A stretch of DNA of 64,000 bases from Homalodisca vitripennis (taxonomy: Eukaryota; Arthropoda; Insecta; Hemiptera; Cicadellidae), in assembly GCF_021130785.1 (NCBI RefSeq), contig NC_060212.1, positions 149,230,001-149,294,000 on the forward strand. Direction: 5' to 3'. Position numbers and translations under genes: made by a program. How positions within the stretch are numbered: the first letter of the stretch is position 1; each line of letters starts with the position of its first letter. Below the pieces are notes generated by a model. That model worked only from the letters and a program-made list of their open reading frames with translations. It was not told the DNA's origin and ran no database searches. This document shows positions 23,884 through 36,430 of the stretch, in pieces.

Positions 23884-24594
23884 CACAAGATATTTTCTGA
23901 ACTAACCGACGTTTACACTTAAAATGTTGCTAGAAGCTCCCATTGTATATAAGTAACATCGAATTCAATGAAAGAGTATGACACTCTATGGGATTTAGCT
24001 GAGTGGTATTGAATATGTTCACCTTGGTTTTATGGTTAACCATGATGGCAACGGGAAAATAAATTTGTAAGCAAACTGAAATTTGCAAACACACCCACCT
24101 TACCGAAGCCGGTTAAATAACACAAGATATCTTCTGAACTAACTGACGTTTACTCTTTAAATTTTGCTAGAAGCCCCCATTCTATATAAGTGACATCGAA
24201 TTCAATGAAAGAGTATGACACTCTATGGGATTTAGCTGAGTGGTATTGAATATGTTCACCTTGGTTTTATGGTTAACCATGATGGCAACGGGAAAATAAA
24301 TTTGTAAGCAAACTGAAATTTGCAAACACACCCACCTTACCGAAGCCGGTTAAATAACACAAGATATCTTCTGAACTAACTGACGTTTACACTTTAAATT
24401 TTGCTAGAAGCCCCCATTCTATATAAGTAACATCGAATTCAATGAAAGAGTATGACACTCTATGGGATTTAGCTGAGTGGTATTGAATATGTTTACATTG
24501 GTTTTATGGTTAACCATGATGGCAACGGGAAAATAAATTTGTAAGCAAACTGAAATTTGCAAACACACCCACCTTACCGAAGCCGGTTAAATAA
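23884..24594 (+). repeat. 237-bp tandem repeat, 3 copies
   Basis: CACAAGATAT begins units at 23884, 24121 and 24358; a fourth CACA at 24595 breaks off at once. Copies 2 and 3 are almost identical, copy 1 slightly diverged, so the last duplication is recent. Each unit contains the palindrome ATGGTTAACCAT and the inverted pair GCAAA/TTTGC. The unit is one of the dispersed family C sequences also seen once at 55.1 kb. Confidence 0.97.
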
Positions 24595-24600
24595 CACACA

Positions 24601-27600
24601 GTGTGGTCTCCTATTTCATTTAAAAATAAGACGTATCTCTATCGTGCCGGTAGTTTCGGGAAAATATGTAGACTTACAAAACCATCTTCCAAGTCAAATG
24701 GGTTTAACATTGTTTTATAATTCTCCGTGTATATAGAACGTTATTAAGTTTTTTTTATTTTAAAATGATCGAATCATACTTCATAATATAATACGGCTGT
24801 GCTGACATGCATGTCATTAGTGATGTACCAACATTCAAAGTGATAAATTATCTCTAATTTGATATTGTTAGATATCAGCTGCGGGAAATTTAACTTCCTC
24901 CAGTCTAAGCTAGGTATATAGGAATATTTAAATTCCAGTAATATATTTAAAATTTAAGTGTTCATTTATATTGAAACTGTCTTATTCTTTTTCGTAATTT
25001 GGCATATAATTTATATACATTGGGTAAATAGCTTTTAGTAAAGTATTCTTACGGGGGTTTCTGATGATAATTTCGGGCACAGTCTTTATTTATATTAAAA
25101 TCTATTCACTATGAGGAGAGGGTTAAATTTAGATAACTATTTGGATATACCAGACGCTTTAATAAAAAGAAGGTGAACTGGAAATAATTCAACACTCACA
25201 TTGAATCAATCTATAGTTATTGTTATGTATACAAAAATCGATTGTTCCACCGTACTTAGAGATCGTAGTGCACTCAGTTGTGCACTTGATGAGACAATGA
25301 GACTACCTGACCTTTTTACAGGTTTCTCTGATGTCGAAACGATGTAAAGGTTTGTTTTAGCTTTTTGTTGCCGGCTTTCCTTGGATATCTTCAGACGAAC
25401 ATTATTCCAGATTATAGAAATCAAGTCTGAGACAGCGTCAGGTACCAAACGCTGCAATAAAAAAGGATGGTGAAATAGAGCTAAATTCAACATTGAATAT
25501 TAATTGGTAAGACAATATTTCGTACTTATTTTCTCACCGTATTAATAACACCCACCAATTTGGCTTAAATAATGAGCTTTGGCTTTCAAAATTTTGTTTT
25601 CATAGTGTTAAATTATCGAAATGTAGCTAAAATAAAATAAACTTTAACCGTGAATTGGAAACCGTTATTTTAAAAGGTGCCACTTATAGTAATTAATTAT
25701 AAGAGTGTTTCACATTCTATTCATATTCAAGATTTATTTCAGAAGATTCTTTATCATGCAAATTTTCTAAGCAATATAACTATTGATACGAAGGATAGAG
25801 AAGACACATTAACAGTTACGATTTTTAGAGAACTAATGATAACATTTACATCTGCCAATAGTTAGTTAGTAGAATTGAGAAATGGTACTAAAGAGTAACA
25901 AATAGATATACTGACTTCCAAGCTTCATTTAAGGAAAAATATCATTACAGATAACAACACCTTTACGCGTGTGAATGGGTACCAAATTGCACAGTACACC
26001 ATATACATGTCTTATCGATTTTCTTAAGAATATTTAATGTAAGTACACAGTTAATATGTGACTTACATATTTGTATTGGTACTATGTGACTAATATATAA
26101 TTTAATATGAAATTATACGTTAAATATTTATAAACTTATATTTTAGAGAGGTACAGGGGCCTTTGCAATAATAATTTGTACTCTCTAATTGATAGAGTTG
26201 AAATTAAAAAGAAGAAGTTTTTATTGGAACCTAAATTCGACGTGAGTTTTGAAAATAAGAGACCTGCTGCTTTGGAGTGGACTGGAAAGAACTGAAGGTA
26301 ACAGTCTGTACTATGTCAGAACAAAATACTTAGTAAAGGAGGTAGAATGAAGGCTAATATAATCAAGAGACAGGTAGTTGGTGGAAGGAGATTCTGACCT
26401 AGACGTCAATAGTGAGATAGATATAAGAGAACTGCTGCTCTGGAGAGGATTACGAGAACTAGAGATAACAGTCTGTACTATGTCAGAACAAAATACTTAG
26501 TAAAGGAGGTAGAATGAAGGCTAAGATAATCAAGAGACAGGTAGTTGGTGGAAGGTGATTGTGACCTAGACGTCAATAGTGAGATAGATATAAGAGAACT
26601 GCTGCTCTGGAGAGGATTACGAGAACTAGATATAACAGTCTGTACTATGTCAGAACAAAATACTTAGTAAAGGAGGTAGAAAGAAGGCTAAGATAATCAA
26701 GAGACAGGTAGTTGGTGGAAGGAGATCTCTTCCAGGACGTGAGTGGTGAGATAGATATAAAATTGCTGTTCTGGGGTGGACTAGAAGAACTGGAGGTAAC
26801 AGTTTGTACTATGTCAGAACAAAATGTTTAGTAAAGGAGGTAGAAAGAAGGCTAAGATAATCAAGAGACAGGTAGTTGGTGGAAGGAGAGTTTGTCCTGG
26901 ACGTGAGTGGTGAGATAGATATAAGAGAACTGCTGCTCTGGGGCGGACTACAAAGGACTTGAGGAAACACCCTACACTCTGTGAGTGCACATTGTACAGA
27001 ATTGGCTTTCCGAGTGTCTGCACCAACTTAAAAGCTTTTTATTGTGGGATACTCAACGCTTGTTGGATCAGTAATTGTGAAATAAAAATTCATTACAGAC
27101 CTTTGGACATATTTTTAATAGTTTTAATGAGTCCTTTTTGAAAGAATTTTAAAAAAGTAAGTAATAATAGGTATAATATAATTAAACTCGTTTAAAGCTC
27201 ATTGAAGTAGAAATTTTAATTATTTATGTTGGATTTACTTACAGAATTACAATGTTATATATGAGTTTCGGTGTCCATCCCTTATTTTATTATTTAAGAA
27301 TTCTTTTTATTTAAAACCCGAATTTACCAAAAAACATCGTTTACGTTACTATTTCGTTAGGATTTCTTTTATTTTTACTAAATATTGTTATTGTACTGAA
27401 TGCCTATTTCTCCTTTAAATAATTAAAAATGCTCCCTCATAACAAATAAAATATTTTGTTTATCCCTCCTCTCTAAATTTGACCTCAAGTATACTTTATA
27501 TTTGTTCCTAATATAGTGCTTTCTCAGTTATAATTTTAATATTTAATATCCAATCTATTCAATTTTAGTATATCGTTATTTAATTTGGTAAAAATATTAT

Positions 27601-28504
27601 TCAATTGTGCTTTTAATTCATTCTTTTCACTTAAAGTGGCATTTATATAGTCACATTTAGATCAATACGCATTATTAATGGCAAGTATAATTTGGTAAAA
27701 CAAACTTATAATATCGACATTAAATATTTTTTAAACAACAGCTGGGGTGAAAATCACTACTTGCTCTTTAGGTTTTGCTGCGTTACTAGTCAAAGTCAAA
27801 TTATTACAATATTGCTTCATTTTAATATCTTTAAGAATGTTATTATTTCAGTGTTTAATTTGAAATATTTTGTTGTAATTGTATGTGTGTTTCCTTCATT
27901 ACCATTAGTTTACGTAAAAATAAATAATACATTTAATATGAAACATGGTAACTACTTGTAAACGATGGACATGAAATCTTCGTTAAAAGTTAAGGAACAG
28001 CAGATATACGATGTTAGGGCGGCCGGTGTTGGTGACGGCCAGACAGAACGCCTTAGTTTGATTAATTCCGGGCCTGTAACGTACAAACAATGGCACCCGA
28101 GAGAGCTTCATTTTTAATTTTGACAAATGTCAAGAATAACACAGATTTGTATCCCAGCAAATCTTTATTGGCATATTCAGGAGAAATGTTGCTTTAAAAT
28201 GGAATATATAAATAAAACATTTTACTTGGGTACATTTTGCTAATCGAAAAACATTCTAGCTGTTGCGTTAACAACCAATTCACCTTATCCTCCTAAACAA
28301 AATACATCAAAAAATCAGAATATTAATTTTTAACGACACTTATTCAATATAACTTTAAAACGCAACACATATTACAAAGATATTACAAAAGATTGCAATC
28401 AGAAGAGCCGCCAACATACGCCCGGTTGCCCAACAATGCTCAGTTATTAATATATCTATCTGGATTCGTTATAGAACAGCGATTACTGAATTACACATTT
28501 AAGC
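24601..28504. other. AT-rich stretch around the 167-bp array
   Basis: Outside the array (listed separately) no feature is supported. The 95-codon minus-strand frame at 25206-25493 has a mixed composition without recognisable motif. A GC-richer patch at 28010-28110 holds AGGGCGGCCGG and GGTGACGGCC but nothing identifiable. Confidence 0.5.
26225..26960. repeat. 167-bp tandem repeat, about 4.5 copies
   Basis: ACAGT(C/T)TGTACTATGTCAG begins at 26301, 26468, 26635 and 26799 (steps 167, 167, 164), and CTGCTG(C/T)T(C/T)TGG precedes it each time, with a fifth occurrence at 26931. The middle copies are nearly identical; the first and last are more diverged, as expected when unequal exchange homogenises the centre. 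The minus-strand frame at 26814-27026 is repeat-derived. Confidence 0.95.
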
Positions 28505-29405
28505 ACTAAATGAATGAATGAAAAATGTCTTTATTGTAGTCAGTTGTACATTTTACATACAGTAGATCTTAAACTAAAATCAACAATAAAGCCCGAGGTA
28601 ACAAAATACCTGTTCGGGAATTACACTAGTACACAGAAAGAAACAGCAACTCTAAAAAAAAGGACTGCCCTACCAGATCCTCGTAATGATACACTCTAAA
28701 ACAAGTACAACTAGATTAACTTCTAAAAAAAGTAACATAAAACGGAATATACATGAAATGTTGATCAGATTTTCAGGTAAATTATAATATAAAGTTACAA
28801 TTTAAAAGTGTAATGATCATACTATAGTGTTGTAAAACCTGTCTACGTCTTCTTCTAATAACAAAAAATGCCAAAGCATTTTAACAAACTTATTTTTGAT
28901 TTTACATTTTCTTAAATATTCTGGTAAACAATTAAAAAAACTTTGGTCCTAAAAAAAGATAGAATTTTTTAAACAAGGTTTAGATGGGGTCTCGGAACTT
29001 GAACGTTTATTCTTCTCTGACTATAATGTGAATTTGCATTGTAAAAACTGCTGCTTTGATTATAAAATGATTTTAATACTTTATAGATATACAGATTTTT
29101 TATCGGTAACACATTTAAATCTCTAAAAATTGGAGCTGAACTCTCCATTTTATTCTTAAATTTTATTATTCTCATGAAATGTCTTTGCAGAGTAATAATT
29201 GGTTTGAGGGTTGTAATATAAGTTCCTCCCCAAATTTCTAAACCGTATTCAATTTTAGAATTTATAAAGGCAAAATAAACTTGTTTAAGCAATCCTGTAT
29301 AGCTACAAAACATATAATTAATATAACTAACAGTCTTTTATTTAAATCTTATAACAAATGTTTTTGTGGAACACAAGTTGTTCTAAGTAGTATTCTAATT
29401 CTCTA
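28505..29405 (-). pseudogene. 5'-truncated non-LTR retrotransposon (CR1/Jockey-like), reverse-transcriptase C-terminus
   Basis: On the minus strand an open frame (29313-28969) carries the post-catalytic region of LINE reverse transcriptase, with FINSKIEYGLEIWGG and the thumb-like LQRHFMRIIKFKNKM and LNVLPIKNLYIYKVLK segments. After a stop and frameshift near 28970 the same protein continues (FFNCLPEYLRKCK) to a stop at about 28806. Upstream, HKNICYK near 29360 belongs to the same protein in another frame. The 3' untranslated region ends in AATAAAGACATTTTTC and (CATT)3 near 28508-28520, a typical LINE end. The catalytic core is absent. It is a dead, 5'-truncated insertion. Confidence 0.8.
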
Positions 29406-30119
29406 GGCCTCATAAGGACGAGAAAAATTTGTGCTTGGAGCATGATAGTAATATAAGATCATGCATGGTATTACGGGGCATGCCAATTAATACTCAGTAA
29501 TTATTGGCTGTGCTCAAAGCTCTATAGATTCCAGGAAACGTTGCCAAAGATCCAACTGAAATTGTTCCATGAAAAATTAGGAGTGTTACTAGTGTGATTC
29601 ATTAACAAAAATTAGATTGTGCCATTTTCCTCCAAATTCGAATATTTATTGAAATTATATATCTCCGTTTATAATTTAGCATTTAATTGAGTTCTAAAAC
29701 GGTTAATGTTATATAGTTCTAATAAATTTATCATTTTATTATAAATTGGGAATGTCTGCTTTATATTTCACTATTAGGACAAGATATTACATCACAATTC
29801 GTGTTGTGTTACAGCTTTTTCTGATGTTTCATGCGGGATTTAAAGTATACAACTCATTTCTTTGGCAAGATGCCTTACGGACTGATATACAGGCAGATAT
29901 CGCATGAAAAAGGTTTTAATTATAAAAGTTCGGTTGAGGTAGGAAGTAAGTGAATGTCTTATTTTACAAGGTGAAGTTAGGGCTAAAAAGCCCTCTCTAA
30001 CACAACCTGTAGTCACAATGTGACTTCCGAACCACCACCAATAGCCAGGCAAGCAGACCGCTTGCAAGGACAGGATTGCTCAGCGGTCCACATCCAAGCA
30101 GCACCCTCACTCGACATTG

Positions 30120-30190
30120 GTTGTTTACAAAGGAAGGATACTAAAATGAAAGAGTGCGCTGAAATCAAACTCTCACACATATTTAATATC
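30120..30190 (+). repeat. Dispersed repeat family B, short fragment
   Basis: AGGATACTAAAATGAAAGAG then TGCGCTGAAATCAAACTCTC parallels AGGTACTACAAAAGCAGGAG then TGCGCTGAAATTAAATCTTG at 35208-35245. Confidence 0.5.
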
Positions 30191-30974
30191 GACTTTTCCC
30201 TCAAAGTATTTTCATTTTATTTTCATTTATTGAGTCAACGGTAAACCATTTCGTACATATCAAGTAACAGATGGCATGCCATGTTAACAAATCCAAAACT
30301 CGTATGATAATAGAAAACCCAATGTTATCAAATATCCAAAGTTTAACATAAGTTATACAAATTAACGCCTACATCAAAATAAATTTCAAAATCGTAATTA
30401 TAAATAATATGAAAAATATTAAATAACAGCTGAGGTTTAATTTACCACCTATTAATAAATAAGTAAAAATACCACCTAATAAATAATCTTTAACAAACAA
30501 CATCTAATGGATAATACATTTACCACCATCCAAATAAACAAAAAAATGGTAACAGATGGCACGGACATTAACATAATATACATATAAACATTAACACCAA
30601 CATCAAAATAAGTATAAAATCGATTAATTATAATAATACATTAAATAACACATTTCTTTTTACTGTTTGAATGTACAACACTTATCAATATTTCACATGT
30701 TTTAAACTCTATGATTGTATCGAAGTTATTTACCCTGCCATTTTCTCGTTGACTTGTTTACATCGAGTAAAAAATATATTCTAATATAGATTGACAGAAA
30801 GAAATTTGACATCAGTTTTGAATCCCCCCACGAGGGATAGACTTTGCTAATATTAAGCCTATAATGAGAAGCAGTCAATTCATTTCTTCCATAAATGTCG
30901 TGAATATTTGAATACCGAAACACTACTTTCATCACTGTCCGTGAACTTACAAATCTAAACTAATATGTATAAAC

Positions 30975-31165
30975 TTTTTGACAGAAAAATGTAGGCCAAC
31001 GCGGGCTGTGAAAACATCTCAGTTCTGTCAACAGCGGTGACAGCGCCTGACAAGCCCATAGAAATGACGTCACGTTGGCTGTCAGCGGCTTATCAACGCC
31101 CATCTCAGCCTTACACCTGACATTGGGCGAGCAGACAGCCAAAACAGTCGTTATAGACACATCCA
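30975..31165. promoter_or_regulatory. Candidate enhancer: TGACA/TGTCA cluster with consensus CRE
   Basis: A GC-richer patch contains TGACAG at 30979 and 31038, CTGTCA at 31025 and 31079, TGACAA at 31048, TGACA at 31118, and the perfect palindromic CRE TGACGTCA at 31065-31072. TGACAG/CTGTCA is the established site of TALE homeodomain proteins (Homothorax/Meis); TGACGTCA is bound by CREB/ATF. The overlapping 68-codon minus frame is unconvincing. Confidence 0.35.
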
Positions 31166-33034
31166 CACTTCATGTAAATAATCTTTTAGAAACTGATGGG
31201 TTTGAAATTTTATATAAACCTACGGCACTTTTTTATTAGAATAAATCTGAATTTGAGTAAGTTTTGTGCGTTATTTCTTAATTGCTATATATTGAAAAAT
31301 TGTTTTACCTTCTTGAAAAACTTGGTTACCAATAAGTGAAGTCAGAGTAAGTATCCGAAAACATATCTAGTTTCAAAAATACAAACAAAGTGGAAAACGT
31401 GTTTGGTCAAAAAGTTGTGTTTATTTTAAGCATTTATGAATATAATAAAGAAACCAAATTAGTTCAAGTAAGTATGTATAAAAATGTATACATGTGGTCT
31501 CATATACGAATATCGGAAAGGAAGAAGTTGATAATTCAGTAATTACCAGCATATGAATTAAAAGTTTAACTATTAAACTTAATTATAAAATTATCAGCAA
31601 AATTTGAATTAGAATATGAATTCTTGGGATGTGCGTTAAATTACTTTGATCTTTTATTCTGTTTTGAAATGGATGGAACATATTTATTTATGTAGTTTTT
31701 TATCGAGTATCAGTTTTTTGCTTTACATAGGCCTTATTGTAAGAAATTTAGATTTTTGCATATTCTTCTTGTTGCTCCCTTTTACGTTAATGTTTTCTCT
31801 ACTCCTTTCTATTCTATATAGAACAGTCTAAGAGACTTCAAACTTAGTAAAAAGGTTTCTCTTATTTCAAAGAAGAAACTTATTGATTTTTAGGACAAAA
31901 GGTCAAAGGGCAGTCCGTCTGTCTTCAGCCCGTCCCTCTACTCATATGTGGTATTAATTAACTCTTAATTGAAAGGTCCTGGAGACTTTAAACTTGAATT
32001 GTATGTTCTTTTTGGCCTAAAAAAGTAAACTATTGATATTAGAGTCAAAAATTAAAAGGTCTATCAATTTGACTATGTTAAATGCACTAAGTTTAAAGCA
32101 AAATATATTAAAAATGCAGTACATTGCAATTAACGTGTTATATTTCATCAATATCTAGTTTATCATAATTTTAAGAAACTGCATATAAATATAACTTATA
32201 TATTTATTTATTTACTTACAGTAAATTTTGTACAGAGAGTCTCGTCATTACTGCCCAAAACGTTACCACGTTATTTTATAGGTCAAAACAGATAATTGCT
32301 GCTATATAATATATACTTATATTTTTGCTTATTTTTCTTCTGTCTGCCCATATATCTTTTTATAGCTTATATCTCAGAGATGGTTTCAGATATCAAACTG
32401 AAACTGTGTACGTTTAATCGCCTTTCCAGCCCACATCCTGGAAAACAGTTTCTTAATAATATCCTTAACATTGTAAAGATTGTTGTTTTTTAATAAAACC
32501 ACTCTTTTTTAAGATAGCTTTGAATAGTTTTAAATAACCATAATTTTACAGTTTCAATAATAATATTACCCAGAACTATTATTGCCAATATTTGGAATGT
32601 TTAGACTATTAAATTTTAAAGCTTCAGTTTGTTATCTCAAATAGTCACTGTGATATACATTTGTTTAACTATATACAAGGACAAACTCAAAACTGAGCAA
32701 GATAGGACTATACATTAAAAGCAAACTTATTTGTTTTGACTTAAAGAATTGATTGGTAAAATTTCGGGGAGTATAACTACTGAAAATTCTGTAATACTTT
32801 GATGTGATATTAAAATCAATTCAACCAACAATAGTTGTTGACTTCTATTCTTAAATTTAGAATTATGGTGTAGGTTATGTTAAGTAACGAAATTGAGGAA
32901 CTGTTAATAAAAAGTACTACAAATTTGTGTATATGTTTAAAGATTTAGTTACTAAATCCTATTACAAAGGTGACATAAATATTATGTGTAGGCAACCAAG
33001 AAAATAACGATTTTCAACAGAATAAAATTGTATA

Positions 33035-33250
33035 GTCTGCGTGTTTTCCCACACCCCGGGAAGATTGTAGACTTGGAAATGGAATGTAAATGCAATGTCG
33101 CTACAAATACAGAACGGGTTCCATTGAAAGCGTTTACCTTTGTCCCGATAAACACAGAAAGAGTTGAAACGTGAGAATAATTTTTTTGTGGGAAAGGCCT
33201 TCACTTGTTGCGGTTCTATGTTGACTCGCGCAGCGCAGAGTTTGCAATGC
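33035..33250. promoter_or_regulatory. Candidate enhancer: two Su(H)/CSL-type sites in opposite orientation
   Basis: TTTTCCCACA at 33044-33053 is the reverse complement of TGTGGGAAAA, and TGTGGGAAA occurs at 33187-33195. Both fit the CSL consensus YGTGGGAA exactly. An E-box CACTTG lies at 33202-33207. The patch is GC-richer than its flanks. Notch responsiveness is inference only. Confidence 0.35.
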
Positions 33251-33533
33251 TCTGACGATTGGATATGTTTGGTATATAATACATAATATATACATGTTTG
33301 TATGTGTATTATATAGAAGTTCTGAAGCTATTATTAAAGTCCATTGGGTGGCTGTCCTTTCATAATTCTCTTAATCATTTATCGTCAATAAGGACCTTTA
33401 AAAAAGACTAAGAATTATAGAATAATATTACAAGATTTAATGTTTCCAATGTACAAGACCTTTTACATGTTATTCTCATTTAAACTAACAGTATAGAATC
33501 TTTGATTGATTTTATTTTATCTTGCTGGATATA

Positions 33534-33565
33534 ATATCCAGTATAATAAGTTTTATACTGGATAT
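33534..33565. other. Inverted repeat, 13-bp arms
   Basis: ATATCCAGTATAA (33534-33546) and TTATACTGGATAT (33553-33565) are exact reverse complements separated by TAAGTT. The left arm overlaps a further near-palindrome, TGGATATAATATCCA. Confidence 0.85.
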
Positions 33566-34289
33566 AATATAAAATAATGAAAACTTCGACATCTTCTTAT
33601 TATATGTCAAATCACCAAATAATGTAGCTCATAAAAATTCCTGATGTATCGTGTCTAATAGTTTGCCCTAAAAAGGTTCCGGATCAATGGCTTTTCCAAT
33701 ATTTATTCATAATTACAGATTAATTGAGCTTTAATAAACAGTGCATTTTTACGCCATGGGTTTGCATAATTTCCAATTAACAACCGACTTTGCGTGCTAT
33801 AATATCACTGTTTAAAATAGTTTTCATCAGAATAGAACTTATAGTTTACTATATAAGTTGGAGGTATAGTCAAACATGTGGTAAGAGAAGAGTTAGAGAA
33901 AAGGTTATTTTGAAAAGAGTTTCATGAACATGAGAGTAATATACACGTCAACTGCAGTTAAGATGACAATGAAATACAAAGGGAAGAAAGAAAAAGGAAG
34001 GAAGAAAGTCTTTTACTTACGCAAGAATTCACTGAACGAAATGTTTCACAATATTACTGTTACAATCTGGAGGTTTTATTGTCCGTTAAAAAGTGCACAA
34101 TTTGTGCTGCGTCCTTTGCTACAGAAATTTAGTACTATATTTGGCATAAAATAAATCTTAAGATATTTGTTGAGACGCTAGATAAAACCAGTATAATATA
34201 AAATTAACTTGAAATTAATGGTTAACTACAGTTACATATTATCTCTTTCACTCAATTTACCGTCAAGCAATTAGGCCAAACTGTGGTTT

Positions 34290-34480
34290 TTACCAAGCGA
34301 GTATAACACCATTACGACTTGAAGTGGCATTTCCTCGCATTTCTCCACCACACCCCAACAATTAGGCACATCTGCCGGCTGACGAGGGTTTTTGTGGCAG
34401 CAACAACATTCACAGTCTGCGGAGTGAGTGCTACAAAACCAATTACTGCCACCAGTCTTGGTTTTGTCTCCGGAGCTAAT
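34290..34480. promoter_or_regulatory. GC-richer patch, possible regulatory island
   Basis: Composition rises locally (CACCACACCCCAACAATTAG, CATCTGCCGGCTGACGAG) and it ends with AATAATTAGTTAC, a homeodomain-type TAATTA core. No gene is visible. Confidence 0.2.
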
Positions 34481-34799
34481 AATTAGTTACAGTACCTTAA
34501 TAATTTTAAAATTAATATCTAACAGTATCTTGGTTATCGATTAAAACTTGATTTGTAAACAAATAGAAAACGTTGGCATTTAAATATTGGATTTTAAGTT
34601 TATAGTTTCAATATAGGGCATTATTATTTTGACTTAAATACATCAGTTGAATAGTAAACCTCACAAATAAAGTGTTACAATAAAAGAAATGTGAAAAGGC
34701 TATACAGGAAAGGAATGAGAAGTGTGAGAGAAGTAATCACCTTCATGCTATCGATAAATAGTGCCAGATTAATATAGTGAGGTAATAATCATACAATTT

Positions 34800-35280
34800 G
34801 GAGATAAATTCCAGAGACAATATGATTGGTGTACACATTAAACAAGGTAGGTTTGCGAGTCGCGTAACAGGCTTCGCAGAGGTTTCGTGCCAAATTTCAA
34901 ATTTGTACCACATTTAGTTCTCAGATAATGACATACAACATAAATTGTCACATCCTTTCGGCAAATTACACAACAAATCAAAATTGTGTCAGCCTATTGA
35001 GTACTTTCGCTTCAATGACGCTCGATCAAATTCTTTACTTGGAAAATCTCATTCTTGTCTTAACAGACAATATTCGTGAAAAATATTAAGTCTTTAGAAG
35101 AAATCTTTTTTGAAATATTTTGCCTCATGATACATTCATATGAACAAACATTAATGCAGGTTTCATAGCAGTGTGTAAGTAATAACAATTCCGATGAGGT
35201 AGAGAAGGTACTACAAAAGCAGGAGTGCGCTGAAATTAAATCTTGTCACCAACATTTAGCATTGAGTTTATACTGTCTTA
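34800..35280 (+). repeat. Dispersed repeat family B, copy 2
   Basis: The right half (35128-35250) matches 16.9 kb and 30.15 kb. The left edge AATATGATTGGTGTACA near 34830 recurs at 62948 followed by similar sequence. Between them GTTTCGTGCCAAATTTCAAA resembles GCTTCGTGCGAAATATCAAG near 17365. The family boundaries are not resolved. Confidence 0.5.
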
Positions 35281-35404
35281 TTTCTTCTTTTTACTCTTTA
35301 ATTAACAATTTACATTCTACAATAACATATTGAGCTCAGTATGTTTCAAAACTTTTTTATCCTATGAATTTAGATTCTATAATACTTACTCATAACACCG
35401 CTGC

Positions 35405-35600
35405 AAAAATGTTCGCTAACTCATAGCCAAATCCCATGAAATGACTTGTAATATCATCAAATTCACTTTTTTTATCTAAATGGAAATTCGTGCAAACCTT
35501 TCATTTATAGGGTTGTTCATATCTGAGATATTGTGCGGATAGGGAGATAAATAGACGAACGGAAATGAAGTTTTTTCCAGCCACATATAATTAATCCTTT
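35405..35600 (-). repeat. Dispersed repeat family C, diverged copy
   Basis: On the minus strand the words CTTCATTTCCGTTCGTC, CAATATCTCAGATATG, CATGGGATTTGGCT and ATGAGTTAGCGAACA follow the order of family C (CATTTCTGTCTGTC, ATCTTGAAA, TATGGGATTTAGCT, GAGCGTTAGTAA). Divergence is high. Confidence 0.4.
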
Positions 35601-36229
35601 AATGTATTAATTACCTTACGCTGTTAAATAATTGAAGACTGCAGTGGTTCCCGAGCATAAAATTAAAAATTAATTTCAATTTTAGTAGTCACTTTTCTAT
35701 ATCTGCCTAAATCTCAGAGTGGAAAAACCCATAGCAGACTCCTTTTTCAGGCGAAAGGAAACATTTCCAAGGTGCAGGATCGGCGATTAGTCGAAAAAAA
35801 TAATAGACTTTACCGCTATGGAATGTCTATGAATGTGTAAATTAAGTCCTAATCGTCTTAGTTTAAGGGATTCTACCTCATGGATGGTAGTACAACTGCT
35901 GAGGCTACCATTAAAGTTCAGAACTGGCATCATTTACCAAATTTGCGGCTTCAGAAGAATTTGTCAAAGTTCAAACTGGAGGGCTTGGTTACAGAGTAGG
36001 ATTAATACTACATCGATTGACTAGAGGAAGGGGGTTACTGCATACGGATACTGCAAGGTGATGCTTGGAGTGACTGTTAAAGTAATATTTGTGGAAAATA
36101 CGTATCGTGGATTTTTGTGCTCGATTTGCTACAAGATATTTATAAAATTAAAATAGTGCACACATGTTAGTCGAATTTTAACTTCACTCCAGTTTACCTA
36201 CGACTTAGTGTATTGTCTGTAATTTGACG

Positions 36230-36430
36230 CTGTTCCAGGATTCAATCCTGAAATCTAGAGTAATTTCTGTCTGACAAAATCAAAAAATGTCGTTTATGAA
36301 GAATCTCAAAACAAACACTTTTCTTCCTTTTCACATCAGAGACACCTAGACTACAAATCAAGTGTAACCCAGGCGAAGACGTATTCTCATTGACTCATCA
36401 GTTCCACAATTGGATCGTCAGATCTCAGAC
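36230..36430 (+). repeat. Dispersed repeat family A, copy 2
   Basis: CAGAGACACCTAGACTACAA at 36341 matches CAGAGACACTTAGACTACAA of copy 1. The flanks GAAATCTAGAGTAATT and GACGTATTCTCATTGACTCA correspond to copy 1 in the same order. The tandemly amplified middle part is absent here. Confidence 0.65.

Larger units (their letters stand above)
29406..34289. other. AT-rich stretch with regulatory-like patches
   Basis: A fragment of family B at 30120-30190, the motif cluster at 30975-31165, the paired sites at 33035-33250 and the hairpin at 33534-33565 are listed separately. The frames at 31646-31831 and 32296-32493 are phenylalanine/leucine-rich translations of T-rich DNA. The 80-codon minus frame at 32962-33204 overlaps the Su(H)-site patch and shows no family motif. 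Confidence 0.5.

Noticed and set aside
31646..31831. Hydrophobic small membrane protein (also 32296-32493 and 58692-58940)
   Set aside because: T-rich DNA gives F/L/I/Y-rich frames automatically. There is no conserved motif, and the last sits in a LINE 3' region.
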